From assembly GCA_049841135.1 (NCBI GenBank), contig JASGHK010000004.1, positions 3,100,001 to 3,164,000 of the forward strand: 64,000 bases of DNA, read 5' to 3'. Position numbers and translations under genes: made by a program. A model generated the notes under the pieces. That model was not told where the DNA came from and did not search any database. It saw only the letters and a list, made by a program, of their open reading frames with translations. Source of the DNA: JACRCT01 sp049841135. GTDB lineage: Bacteria; Myxococcota; Myxococcia; Myxococcales; UBA5297. Positions 8,883 to 17,913 of the stretch are shown here, one piece after another (the first letter of the stretch is position 1; each line of letters begins with the position of its first letter).

Positions 8883-11414
8883 TCACGGCAGCTGCCCGCC
8901 GTTGATCCACACCTGGATCGTGGCCTGCTCGGAGGCAGTCGTGCACTTGGGTTTGCCCGAGTCCTGTGCCGGGTTCCCGGTGCACCCCGCCCCGGCCGGC
9001 ATGGTCCCGTTCTGGATGCGCACGATGGTGCAGGCCCCCTTCGTCTTGCCCGGGCAGGAGGAGGAGGGGAGCTGCGAGTCCGAGTACTTGGTCGCGAAGT
9101 TGGATCCGCCCGAGCCGCCCGTCGTGTGGCAGGACCCGCACTTCGCCTGGAAGATGGGCTGGACGTTGCCGTAGTACACGCAGCCTTCGTTCACCTGGCC
9201 GTTGCAGTTGTCGTCGGCTGGCGTGGTGCACGACTCGACCGCCGGGACCACCTCGCCCACGCACGCCCCGTAGGCGGTCCCCTGCGCGTTGCAGGTCTGG
9301 AGCCCCGCCTTGCAGGGCCCGACGCCCTGGGTGCCCGCCGGCCCCGAGTAGCACGACGTGCTGCTGCCCGGCTGGCAGACGCAGCCGGCCCCGCCCTCGT
9401 TCGCCTGGCCGTTGCAGTCCTCGTCCTCCGGCGTCAGGCAGGTCTCGACCCCGGGCAGCACCTCGCCGACGCACGGGCCGTAGCCCGTTCCCTGCGCGTC
9501 GCAGGTCTTCGTTCCGGCCTTGCGAATCCCCACGCCAGCCGTCCCGACGGGCCCTGAGTAGCAGGCCGCGGTGCTGCCCGGCAGGCAGACGCAGCCCACG
9601 CCGCCCTCGTTCACCTGGCCGTTGCAGTCGTCATCCTCGGGCGTCAGGCAGGTCTCGACTCCGGGAAGCACCTCTCCCACGCAGGGGCCGTAAGCCGTCC
9701 CCTGCGCGTTGCAGGTCTGCAGGCCCGCGCGGCAGTGGCCGACCCCCGCCGTGCCGGCCGGCCCCGAGTAGCAGGCCGCGGCGCTTCCGGGCAGGCACAC
9801 ACAGCCCGCTCCGTTCTCGTTCGGCAGGCCGTCGCAGTCGTCGTCGTCGGGCGTCAGGCAGGTCTCGACTCCGGGGAGCACCTCGCCCACGCATGGTCCG
9901 TAGCCGGTGCCTTGAGCGTTGCAGGTCTGCTGCCCGGGCCTGCAGCTCCCGACGCCCTGGGTCCCCGCCGGGCCGGAGTAGCAGGACACGACGCTCCCCG
10001 GCCCACAGACGCAGCCCGTGCCGCTCTCGTTGGTCTGGCCATCGCAGTCGTCGTCCTCGGGCGTCTGGCAGGTCTCGACACCGGGCAGCACCTCGCCCAC
10101 GCACGGCCCCCAGCGGGTGCCCCGCGCATCGCACGCCCTCGTCCCCGCGCGGCAGATGCCCACTCCCGCGGTGCCGGGCGGCCCGGAGTAGCAGACCCCG
10201 ACGGCGCCCGGAGGGCAGACGCACCCTTCCCCTTCTTCGTTGGTCTGGCCGTCGCAGTCGTCGTCTTCGGGCGTGTTGCAGGTCTCCGGCGCCGGGACCA
10301 CTTCGCCCACGCAGGGGCCGAAGCCGGTGCCCTGCGCATTGCACACCTGCAGCCCGGACTGGCACCGGCCGACGCCGAGGGTGGCACTCGGGCCGGAGTA
10401 GCAGGTGACGGTGGTCCCAGGGACACACGCGCAGCCCTCGCCCTCCTCGTTCGTCTGGCCGTCGCAGTCGTCGTCGCCGAGCGTGCGGCAAGTCTCCACT
10501 GCGGGGAGCACCTCGCCGACGCACGGCCCGAAGCCGGTGCCCTGCTCGTTGCAGATCTTCGAGCCGGCCTGGCACAGGCCGACGCCCGAGGTGCCCGCGG
10601 GCCCGCTGTAGCAGGAGACCGCCTGGCCGGGAGCACACGCGCAGCCCGCGCCCTCCTCGTTGACCTGGCCGTCGCAGTCGTCGTCCTCCGGGGTGTCGCA
10701 GGTCTCGGCCGAAGGGACGACCTCGCCCGTGCAGGGCCCAAACCCGATGCCCTCCGCGTTGCACGTCCACGTCCCTGCCTTGCATGCGCCGACGCCGAGG
10801 GTGCCGGTGGGGCCGGTGTAGCAGGGCTCGGCGGACCCGGGCGTGCAGGCGCAGCTGTCGTTGGCCGCGCCGCTGCAGTCCTCGTCCTCGGGGGTCGCGC
10901 AGTCCTCGGGCCGCGGCAAGACCTCGCCGGCGCACTCGCCGTAGCCGCTGCCGTCCGACAGGCAGACCTGCGAGCCCTCTCGGCACGTTCCCCGTCCGCG
11001 CGTCTCGGCGGGCCCCGAGTAGCAGGAACGGCTCGTCCCCGCGGCGCAGACGGCCAGCCCGCCGTCCTCCGGTGCGGCAGCGTCGGGTTCGCCGGCGTCC
11101 CAGGCGGCGTCCTCGACCGCACCTCCGTCGAATCCCTCGGCCGCGTCCGGCCCGAGCTCGCCCCCACCGGAATCCGGCCTCTGCGCATCGGCCGCAGGGG
11201 CACCGCCATCGGCCATGGGCGCGCTGCCGTCGGGTCCGCCCACCGTCGCATCGCCCGGCTCGTCCGGGTTCGGGCCCCCGCATCCCGGGTTCATGAGCGC
11301 CAAGAGGCTCGCGGCGCCCAGCAGGACGATCCGCGCTGCGTGGCTCGCGCCGCTGCCCCCGCCGGCGTTCGCGCCCCACCTTGGCCCGCCCATGCCGCCT
11401 CCTCCCGCCGCCAC
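8883..11414 (-). CDS. giant lipoprotein with nine MopE-type Cys repeats and C-terminal heme motif
   Basis: 843 residues. An N-terminal signal with lipobox-like MNPGC is followed by an Asp/Ala/Gly/Pro linker (about residues 45-115). Nine ~60-residue repeats follow, each with a CYSGPxGTxGVGxC motif, a CNAQGTGxGPCVGEVLP motif and ETCxTPEDDDCDGQxNE; the last part is the MopE/putative metal-binding motif. Repeat 8 has lost one cysteine (GVGIRKAG). The C-terminal ~100 residues contain a single CGSCH c-type heme site in NVQPIFQAKCGSCHTTGG, resembling planctomycete-type cytochrome domains. It is probably a surface-exposed metal- or redox-active lipoprotein; MopE proteins bind copper or calcium. The exact start is uncertain. 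Confidence 0.85.
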   Translation of the reverse strand: MAAGGGGMGGPRWGANAGGGSGASHAARIVLLGAASLLALMNPGCGGPNPDEPGDATVGGPDGSAPMADGGAPAADAQRPDSGGGELGPDAAEGFDGGAVEDAAWDAGEPDAAAPEDGGLAVCAAGTSRSCYSGPAETRGRGTCREGSQVCLSDGSGYGECAGEVLPRPEDCATPEDEDCSGAANDSCACTPGSAEPCYTGPTGTLGVGACKAGTWTCNAEGIGFGPCTGEVVPSAETCDTPEDDDCDGQVNEEGAGCACAPGQAVSCYSGPAGTSGVGLCQAGSKICNEQGTGFGPCVGEVLPAVETCRTLGDDDCDGQTNEEGEGCACVPGTTVTCYSGPSATLGVGRCQSGLQVCNAQGTGFGPCVGEVVPAPETCNTPEDDDCDGQTNEEGEGCVCPPGAVGVCYSGPPGTAGVGICRAGTRACDARGTRWGPCVGEVLPGVETCQTPEDDDCDGQTNESGTGCVCGPGSVVSCYSGPAGTQGVGSCRPGQQTCNAQGTGYGPCVGEVLPGVETCLTPDDDDCDGLPNENGAGCVCLPGSAAACYSGPAGTAGVGHCRAGLQTCNAQGTAYGPCVGEVLPGVETCLTPEDDDCNGQVNEGGVGCVCLPGSTAACYSGPVGTAGVGIRKAGTKTCDAQGTGYGPCVGEVLPGVETCLTPEDEDCNGQANEGGAGCVCQPGSSTSCYSGPAGTQGVGPCKAGLQTCNAQGTAYGACVGEVVPAVESCTTPADDNCNGQVNEGCVYYGNVQPIFQAKCGSCHTTGGSGGSNFATKYSDSQLPSSSCPGKTKGACTIVRIQNGTMPAGAGCTGNPAQDSGKPKCTTASEQATIQVWINGGQLP

Positions 11415-11466
11415 CCGACCCTGGCTTGCCCGCCCGTGCCCGAACCGACCTTACTGCCGGTCCTAA

Positions 11467-11481
11467 CGGTCGGTCCGACCG
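11467..11481. promoter_or_regulatory. 15-bp palindrome, candidate operator
   Basis: CGGTCGG-T-CCGACCG is a perfect palindrome around one base, lying in the divergent gap between the MopE-repeat lipoprotein and the Tat aldo/keto reductase. Its size and symmetry are typical of a dimeric repressor site (TetR-like). No regulator gene is adjacent. Confidence 0.4.
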
Positions 11482-11582
11482 AGCGCCATCGGTGATTCGG
11501 GGAGGGTGGTGTGTCCGCGCTGGACACCCGTGCTCAGGTACATGACGATCCGCCGCACCCTCGACGACGACACGGAGCCGGC

Positions 11583-12840
11583 ATGACGACCAAGCTTCAA
11601 CGGCGGGACTTCCTCAAGCTGGGCGCAGCAGGCCTCGCCGCCTCTGCACTCGACGCCTGCGCCACCACCTCGGCCGGCTCCTCGTCGACCGCGCCGGCGA
11701 CCAAGCAGGAAGCGCCCGCCAGCAGCGCCGTCGCCACCACCGCCGAGAACCGCCGCACGCTCGGGCGCACCAACCTCTCCGTGCCGGTCGTGAGCATGGG
11801 CGTGATGAACGCCGACAACCCGAACCTGGTCCGCGCCGCGCTCGACGGCGGCATGCTGCTCCTGGACACCGCGCACGGGTACCAGAACGGCCGCAACGAG
11901 GAGATGCTGGGCACCGTCCTGCCCTCCCGGCCGCGCGACTCGTTCCTGGTCTGCACCAAGGTCTTCCTGGGCACCCAGGACCGAAAGACCGGCGCGCTCT
12001 CCGCCGAGTTCAGGCCCGAAGAGCTCTCGGAGAAGCTGGAGATCAGCCTCAAGCGCCTCGGGCTGGACCACGTGGACGTCTTCTACCTCCACAACCAGAT
12101 GCTGCGGGAGACCGCGCTCGACCCGCGGATCCTCCAGGCGCTCGAGGCGATCAAGAAGTCCGGCAAGGCCCGCTTCCTGGGGACCACCACGCACAAGAAC
12201 GAGCCGGACATCATCCGCGCCGCGGTGGAGGCGAAGGTCTACGACGTCATCCTCACCTCCTACAACTTCAAGCAGGAGCACCACCTCGAGGTGCAGAAGG
12301 CCATCGGCGAGGCGGCGGCAGCGGGCCTGGGCGTCATCGCGATGAAGACGCAGGCCGGCGTGTACTGGGACAAGGAGAAGAAGCAGCCGATCGATCCCAA
12401 GGCGGCGCTGCGCTGGTCCATCCGCGACCCGAACGTCCACACCGCCATCCCCGGCTTCACGACCTTCGAGCAGCTGCAGCTCGACCTCGAGGTCCTGCGC
12501 AACCCCAAGCTCACCGACGAGGACGGCCAGAAGCTGCAGGCCCCCGCTGCAGCGACCGTGACGGAGGCCGGCTTCTACTGCCAGGGCTGCGACGGCTGCA
12601 AAGGCGCCTGCCCCAAAGACCTGCCCGTCCCCGAGCTCGATGCGCAGCTACATGTACGCCCACGCGTACAAGAACCGCGAAGCCGCCCAGACGCTGCTCC
12701 AGGAGCTGGGCCTGCCGAGCGCCTCGCCGTGTTCGGACTGCTCCACTTGTGCCGTGAAGTGCCGAAAAGGGTTCGACGTGCGCGAGCGCGTGGCCAACAT
12801 CGTGCGCCTCAAGGACGTCCCGAAGGAGTTCCTGATCTGA
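11583..12840 (+). CDS. Tat-exported aldo/keto reductase with C-terminal Fe-S motif (frameshifted at ~12639)
   Basis: Starts with a twin-arginine signal (QRRDFLKLGAAGLAA) ending in a lipobox-like LDAC. The aldo/keto reductase barrel follows, with the DTAHGYQNGRNEE and KVFL regions and VDVFYLHNQ. The C-terminus carries CQGCDGCKGACP and, in the next frame, CSDCSTCAVKC, the ferredoxin-like tail of this AKR subgroup. The frame changes at about 12639: GAGCTC is followed by an extra G, and removing it gives ...PELMRSYMYAHAY. The TGA at 12838 overlaps the next gene's ATG. Probably a periplasmic oxidoreductase working with the DUF6599-like neighbour. The indel looks artefactual. Confidence 0.88.
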
Positions 12841-13682
12841 TGACGCTCGCGCCTCTGCTCCTGGCTGCTGCCCTCGCCGCCGCTCCCGCCGCCGAACCTG
12901 CGGGGATGGCCGCGCTGTTCCCCAAGATCGACGGCTTCGCGCTCACCGAGGCGCCGACGAAGTACACGCCGGAGACGCTCTACGAGTACATCGACGGCGG
13001 CGCGGACGCGTTCCTGATGTACGACTTCGAGGAGCTGGCGGCCGGGACCTACAAGAGCGCCGACGGCAAGCAGGAGGTCACGGTCGACCTCTACCGGCAC
13101 AAGGACGCGCTGCGCGCCTTCGGCATGTACCTCCAGGAGCGGCCGAACAACAGCAAGGCGCTGCCCATCGGCGTCGAGGGCTACCAGGGCGACCAGCACC
13201 TGGAGTTCGTCGCGGGCGCCATCTACGCCAAGCTCGTGGGCAAGACCGAGCTGCTCAAGCCCATCGCCGAGAAGGTGGCGGCGGGCCTGCCCGGCACCCG
13301 CGAGGCTCCGGCGATCTTCAAGGCGTTCCCGGCCGAGGGCCGCCTGCCGCGCGCCGAGAAGCTCTCCACCAAGGACTTCCTGGGCCAGGCCTTCCTGCAC
13401 GACGGCTTCGCGGTCCCTTACGACGTCGCCGGCGCCAAGTTCCGGCTCTTCGCCATCCAGGGCAAGGACGAGGCAGACGTGAAAGCGATGCTCGAGAAGT
13501 GGGCCGCCGCCTCGGGCGCCAAGGACCTCAAGCTCAAGCCCGAGGGATCCGTCGTGCTCAAGGACCCGCTCAACGGCGAGGTGGACCTCGCCTGGCGCGG
13601 CCGGTGGATCTGGGGTGCCGTCGATTCCGCGTCACCGAAGCGCAAGAACCTCGTCCAAGAGCTGGGCAAAGCCCTGAAGTAG
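12840..13682 (+). CDS. DUF6599-like exported protein
   Basis: 280 residues with an Ala-rich signal peptide (APLLLAAALAAAPAAEPAG). The conserved patch YTPETLYEYIDGGADAFLMY is characteristic of the DUF6599-like family, for which no activity is known. The start ATG overlaps the stop of the Tat aldo/keto reductase (TGATG), so the two are translationally coupled and probably work together in the periplasm. Family assignment is from memory of the motif only. Confidence 0.75.
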   Translation: MTLAPLLLAAALAAAPAAEPAGMAALFPKIDGFALTEAPTKYTPETLYEYIDGGADAFLMYDFEELAAGTYKSADGKQEVTVDLYRHKDALRAFGMYLQERPNNSKALPIGVEGYQGDQHLEFVAGAIYAKLVGKTELLKPIAEKVAAGLPGTREAPAIFKAFPAEGRLPRAEKLSTKDFLGQAFLHDGFAVPYDVAGAKFRLFAIQGKDEADVKAMLEKWAAASGAKDLKLKPEGSVVLKDPLNGEVDLAWRGRWIWGAVDSASPKRKNLVQELGKALK

Positions 13683-13697
13683 TCCCCGGAGGAGACC

Positions 13698-14711
13698 ATG
13701 TCCGAAGTGATGTCGCTGCGACTCGCCTGCGTCCTGCTCGCGCTGCCGATGATTCTCGGATGCGCAGGCCTCAAGCCGCGCCTGGTGGACGCCAGCGTGC
13801 AGAAGCCTTCCAACGTGGCCGTCTATTTCACGGTGGACACGCGCGACGGCGAGCCCGTGCCGGGGCTGACCGCCGACAAGTTCAACATCTACGAGGACGC
13901 CAAGCTGGTCTCGCCGTTCGAGTCCAAGCAGACCATCCTCAACCCCGAAGTGGCGGCGATGCACTACCTGCTGCTGCTCGTGGACATGTCCGCCTCGGTG
14001 ACGCAGTCGGGCCAGAAGAACGTGCTCGAGGAGGCGGTGGCGCGCTTCACCGACCGCGTCGGCCAGTACCAGCAGACGGCCATCTACGGCTTCGACGGCC
14101 GCTCGGAGATCGTCCCGCTCCGCGGCTTCGCGCCCGGGAAGGCCGGCCCGGCGTCGCTGGCGAGCTTCCAGCTCAAGGACCCGTCGACCAACCTGAACGG
14201 CGCCGTGGTGGAGGCCATCAAGGTGCTCGAGAAGCAGATCGAGAAGTCGCCGGTGCCCCTGCGCTTCGGCACGCTGGTCGTCTTCACCGACGGCACCGAC
14301 CACGCCGCCCGCGTCTCGGCGGCCAACCTGAAGGCCGCGCTCGACCGGGTCAACTTCGAGGTGTTCGTCATCGGCGTCGGCGCCGAGGTCCAGGAGGCCG
14401 AGCTCCAGGCCATCGGGCGCAGCGGCGCCTCGCTCTCGCACGACCCGGCCGCGGTGGGGACGACCTTCGACCAGGTCGCGGCGCGCATCGAGGGCTTCTC
14501 CAAGCGCTACTACCTGCTCTCCTACTGCAGCCCCGCCCGCGCCGGGACGCACGAGCTGAAGATCGAGCCGGTCGCCCCGGACGGCAAGACCGGCGCGCTG
14601 ACCTACCTGTTCAGCGCCGAGGGCTTCGGCCCGGAGTGCGACCCGAACCGCAAGCCGAGCTTCGACGTGCGGCACCCGAAGGCACCGCCGGCGACCGCAG
14701 CCGCGAAGTGA
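13698..14711 (+). CDS. VWA-domain lipoprotein
   Basis: 337 residues. Lipoprotein signal (LLALPMILGCAG), then a ~40-residue domain with VYFTVDTRDGEPVPGLTADKF, followed by a von Willebrand factor A domain. The MIDAS motif is DMSASV, with supporting Thr in DPSTNLNGA and Asp in VVFTDGTDHA. It is likely an envelope-anchored, metal-dependent protein-binding factor. The start ATG at 13698 follows GGAGGAG 15 nt after the preceding stop, so it belongs to the aldo/keto reductase-DUF6599 operon. Confidence 0.87.
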   Translation: MSEVMSLRLACVLLALPMILGCAGLKPRLVDASVQKPSNVAVYFTVDTRDGEPVPGLTADKFNIYEDAKLVSPFESKQTILNPEVAAMHYLLLLVDMSASVTQSGQKNVLEEAVARFTDRVGQYQQTAIYGFDGRSEIVPLRGFAPGKAGPASLASFQLKDPSTNLNGAVVEAIKVLEKQIEKSPVPLRFGTLVVFTDGTDHAARVSAANLKAALDRVNFEVFVIGVGAEVQEAELQAIGRSGASLSHDPAAVGTTFDQVAARIEGFSKRYYLLSYCSPARAGTHELKIEPVAPDGKTGALTYLFSAEGFGPECDPNRKPSFDVRHPKAPPATAAAK

Positions 14712-14938
14712 GCAGCCCTCCCCCCCTGCCCCCTCCCAAACTGCGGGAGGGGGTTCGCTGCTTGCCTCCGGCCATCCAATCGGAGCTGCTCCCACGACGC
14801 GCTTGGCTTGGCTCGCCGGAGCTCACGCGCCAGTCCTTGCGCCGCAGTCCTCTACGATTGAGTGCGCCACACCATGCGTCCTAGCATCGGCGGGCTGAGC
14901 GTCGAGGGCACGCGGAGACGCCGGCGGTGTCGGTGAAC

Positions 14939-14955
14939 GCTGACATACCTTCAGC
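14939..14955 (-). promoter_or_regulatory. GCTGA-N7-TCAGC element (copy A)
   Basis: Read on the minus strand it is GCTGAAGGTATGTCAGC, which differs by one base from 32434-32450. It lies 32 nt upstream of the M16 operon start and is a possible regulator binding site. Confidence 0.35.
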
Positions 14956-14986
14956 AGCACTCAGCGCGGGTCTTCTGGGAGGGTCC

Positions 14987-16372
14987 ATGTCGTCGCAGTG
15001 CCGCACGGTCGCCACGCTCGTGGCGCTGCTCGCAGCGTGGCCGTCGGGTGCGGCCGCGCAGAGCCAGGCGCAGTTCGAGTCCAGCCGCAAGACGACCACC
15101 GAGCAGCTCTCCATCGCGGTCCAGCGCGCCAAGACCGCCAATGGCCTGACCGTGCTGCTCTCGCCGGACCCCACCGTCTCCAGCGTCGTGGTCTGGATGA
15201 GCTTCCGCGCCGGCACCCTCTTCGAGCCTGCCGGCAAGAGCGGCCTCGCACACCTGACCGAGCACGTGCTCGCGACGGGGCCGACGCCCGACACCGACTA
15301 TTCGGCCATCCTCGAGAGCCGCGGGGCCTACCACTTCAACGCCCTGACCGGGCTCGACAGCCTCCGCTTCGAGGTGGCGCTGCCGGCGCAGGAGCTCCCC
15401 GCGGCGCTGTGGGCCTGCGCGGACCGGCTGGGGACGCTGGTCGGGCAGGTCGACGACGCGCTCGTGGCTCGGCACCGCCAGGTCGTCGAGCAGGAGCGGC
15501 TGCTGCGCGTCGCCGACGAGCCGTACGGGGACTTCCACTCCACGGTGTTCGGCCGCCTCTTCCCAGAACCGCACCCGCTCCACGCCGGCGTGATCGGCAC
15601 GCCGGCGGAGCTGGCGACCGTGACCGCCGCCGACCTGAAGGCCTTCGCCTCGGCCTATCTGGTGCCCGCCAACGCCATCCTCACCGTGGTCGGGAACTTC
15701 GACCCGGCCACGGCCCTGCGCCTCGTCGACGAAGGCCTGGCGCGCCTGCCCTCCGGACAGCCCGCCCAGCTCCCACCCGCCCTGCCCGGGCCGGTCACCA
15801 CCGCGGTGCAGGTCCGCGAGCGGCTCTCGCGGCACCCGCGCGTGGCCCTGGCCTGGCGCTTCCCCAACCTCTTGCCCGACCACGCACCGGCGCTGGCCCT
15901 GGGAGCCCAGCTGCTCACCTTCTTCCTCGACGGCGCCTGGGGGATGAGCCTGGACACCTCCTTCATCGAGTACACCGGTGAGGCCATGTTCCGCATGGAC
16001 CTCGAGCTGCCCTACGAGGAGTCGGTGGCCGTCGCGCAGGACGACGCCGACGGCTTCCTGCGCATGCTCACCTTGCGCGAGATGCCGCTCGACTTCGTCA
16101 TGAGAGCGCACCTCATCCTCGACCGGTCGGTGCTCTTCGCGCTGGACACGCTCGGCGGCCGCTCGGCCATCCTGACCTACGTCGAGCGCCAGTCGGGCAA
16201 GGCCGAGGAGGCCGGGCGCTTCCTCGAGCGGCACTGGTTCGTCGAGAACGACGTGGTCCGCGACGTCGCCCGCATCTACCTGCGCCGCCCGCACGCCGTG
16301 GTCCACGCGCGCCCGGTCCGCCCGCGTGCCGCCAAGGTGGAGCGACGGGAGGAAGAGGTGGATCCCGAATGA
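14987..16372 (+). CDS. M16 family zinc peptidase, catalytic subunit candidate
   Basis: 461 residues with a signal peptide ending near AAA/QS (about residue 25). The inverzincin motif HLTEH (H89, E92, H93) is followed 77 residues later by E170 in VVEQERLLR, matching the HxxEH-x76-E spacing of pitrilysin-type M16 peptidases; all three zinc ligands are therefore present. The second M16 half is also visible. The ATG at 14987 has TGGGAGGG upstream; an in-frame upstream start at 14927 is less likely. It overlaps the next M16 gene (ATGA), forming the usual active/inactive heterodimer pair, presumably periplasmic. Confidence 0.9.
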   Translation: MSSQCRTVATLVALLAAWPSGAAAQSQAQFESSRKTTTEQLSIAVQRAKTANGLTVLLSPDPTVSSVVVWMSFRAGTLFEPAGKSGLAHLTEHVLATGPTPDTDYSAILESRGAYHFNALTGLDSLRFEVALPAQELPAALWACADRLGTLVGQVDDALVARHRQVVEQERLLRVADEPYGDFHSTVFGRLFPEPHPLHAGVIGTPAELATVTAADLKAFASAYLVPANAILTVVGNFDPATALRLVDEGLARLPSGQPAQLPPALPGPVTTAVQVRERLSRHPRVALAWRFPNLLPDHAPALALGAQLLTFFLDGAWGMSLDTSFIEYTGEAMFRMDLELPYEESVAVAQDDADGFLRMLTLREMPLDFVMRAHLILDRSVLFALDTLGGRSAILTYVERQSGKAEEAGRFLERHWFVENDVVRDVARIYLRRPHAVVHARPVRPRAAKVERREEEVDPE

Positions 16373-17895
16373 CCGCCCGCGCCCGCCTCGCCTCCGCCGC
16401 GATGTCGACGCTGCTGTCGGCCTGCGCCACCGCGCCGTTGCCGGCACCCGAAACCGACGGCGCTGGGCCGGTCTCCGCCCACTCGCCCACCAGGTCGCCC
16501 GCGCCGACCTGGACCCGATCCCCCGTTCCCGACGCGCTGGCCTCCGTGACCGCGCAGCCGGCGAAGGTCACCGACGCGAACCTCTCCAACGGGCTGCGGG
16601 TGGTGATCGTCGAGCAGCACCAGCGCCCGCTGGTCTCCATCCGGCTCGTGCTGCCGCAAGGGACCACCTTCGACGAGGAGGAGAAGGCGGGGCGCACCTA
16701 CCTCTCGCTGATGCTGGCCAGCGACTTCCGCGAGAAGAGCGCGGACGGCCGCGACCTCTCCGACGAGAAGTCGTTTCGGACGCTCGTGGCCGAGGCGGGT
16801 GGGGCGGCGAGCTTTTCCGCGGAGCATGACGCCTGCCAGGCGGGCATCTCGGGCTACGCCACCGACGCCGCCACCTACCTGAAGCTGCTCGCCGGCGCCG
16901 TGACCTCGCCCCGCCACGGGGCCGAGTCGCTCTCGCATCGGCGCATGAGCGCCTTGGACGGGCTCGAGGACCTGGAGGTCTCCGACCCCGAGACCCTGGG
17001 CATGTTCCTGGCGCAGGCCGCCTTCGGAGTCGGTCACCCGTATTCGCTCCCCATCGTGGGGACCACCTCCAGCCTCAAGAGCCTGTCCGGCGAGGAGGTC
17101 TTCGCGCGGCAGGCCCAGCTGTTCGTTCCCCGGGGCGCGACCCTGGTGGTGGTCGGAGACGTCGTGCCCGCGAAGGTCTTGCCCGCCATCCGCACGGCCT
17201 TCGGGGGCTGGCGCGGGCCGGCCCAGAAGGCGTCGGTGCCGGTCCCTCCGCCGCCGTCGGTGCCGACCCGCCGCCCGGAGACCAGCTTCATCCGCCGCCA
17301 GCCGGCGAAGACGCTGGTGGCCTGCGCCTCGCGGCCGCTCTCCGACCTGCGCGGGTCGCGGGCCGCCCTGGAGCTCCTGACGGCCATCCTCGGGGACGGC
17401 GTGAGCAGCCGCCTCTCGGTGGGGCTGCGAGAGGCGGGGGGTGTGGCCTACGCGGTCGACGCCACCATCCTCCAGCGGCGGCACGCGCAGGCCTTCATGA
17501 GCTGCGCCTGGCTGAACGCCGCGCAGTCCGAGCGCAGCCTGCACGCCTTCCGCGACGCGCTGTCGTCGGTCGGCGAGCACGGCGCCACCGAGCAGGAGCT
17601 CGTCCGGGCCAAGGCGGTGCACCTGGCGCGCCTGGCGTCGGAGGCCGACACGGCCCAAGGCCTCTCGGCCAGCTGGGTCGAGGCGCTCTCGCTCGGCCAG
17701 GCACGGCCGCCGACGCTGGAGGAGCGGAGGGCGGCCGTCGAGGCGGTCACCCTGGAGGAGATCCAGCGTCTGGCCAAGAAGCTGCTGGCGCCGGAGTCGG
17801 TGCGGTGGATCCTCTCCGGCGAGCCCGAACCGGCGCTGAAGGCGGTGGAGGCGGCTCAGCTCGGCAAGCTGCGCCCGGTCACCTTCCTGCGCTAG
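16369..17895 (+). CDS. M16 family peptidase homologue lacking zinc motif (lipoprotein)
   Basis: 508 residues with a lipobox (TLLSACAT) and a Pro/Thr-rich spacer, then a two-lobe M16 fold (LSNGLRVVIVEQHQRPLVSIRLVL). The HxxEH motif is absent at the expected place (TYLSLMLASD), whereas the glycine-rich and R-Y-type substrate region (GDGVSSRLSVGLREAGGVAYAVDA) is kept. This is the pattern of the non-catalytic partner of an M16 heterodimer. The start overlaps the stop of the catalytic gene (ATGA at 16369-16372). Confidence 0.88.
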   Translation: MTARARLASAAMSTLLSACATAPLPAPETDGAGPVSAHSPTRSPAPTWTRSPVPDALASVTAQPAKVTDANLSNGLRVVIVEQHQRPLVSIRLVLPQGTTFDEEEKAGRTYLSLMLASDFREKSADGRDLSDEKSFRTLVAEAGGAASFSAEHDACQAGISGYATDAATYLKLLAGAVTSPRHGAESLSHRRMSALDGLEDLEVSDPETLGMFLAQAAFGVGHPYSLPIVGTTSSLKSLSGEEVFARQAQLFVPRGATLVVVGDVVPAKVLPAIRTAFGGWRGPAQKASVPVPPPPSVPTRRPETSFIRRQPAKTLVACASRPLSDLRGSRAALELLTAILGDGVSSRLSVGLREAGGVAYAVDATILQRRHAQAFMSCAWLNAAQSERSLHAFRDALSSVGEHGATEQELVRAKAVHLARLASEADTAQGLSASWVEALSLGQARPPTLEERRAAVEAVTLEEIQRLAKKLLAPESVRWILSGEPEPALKAVEAAQLGKLRPVTFLR

Positions 17896-17913
17896 GAGTG
17901 CGGTCCCGGAGGC

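Noticed and set aside
11583..12840. true pseudogene status for frameshifted genes
   Set aside because: Both sides of each break are conserved and one base restores the family sequence; the recurring palindromic context argues for a systematic sequence error.
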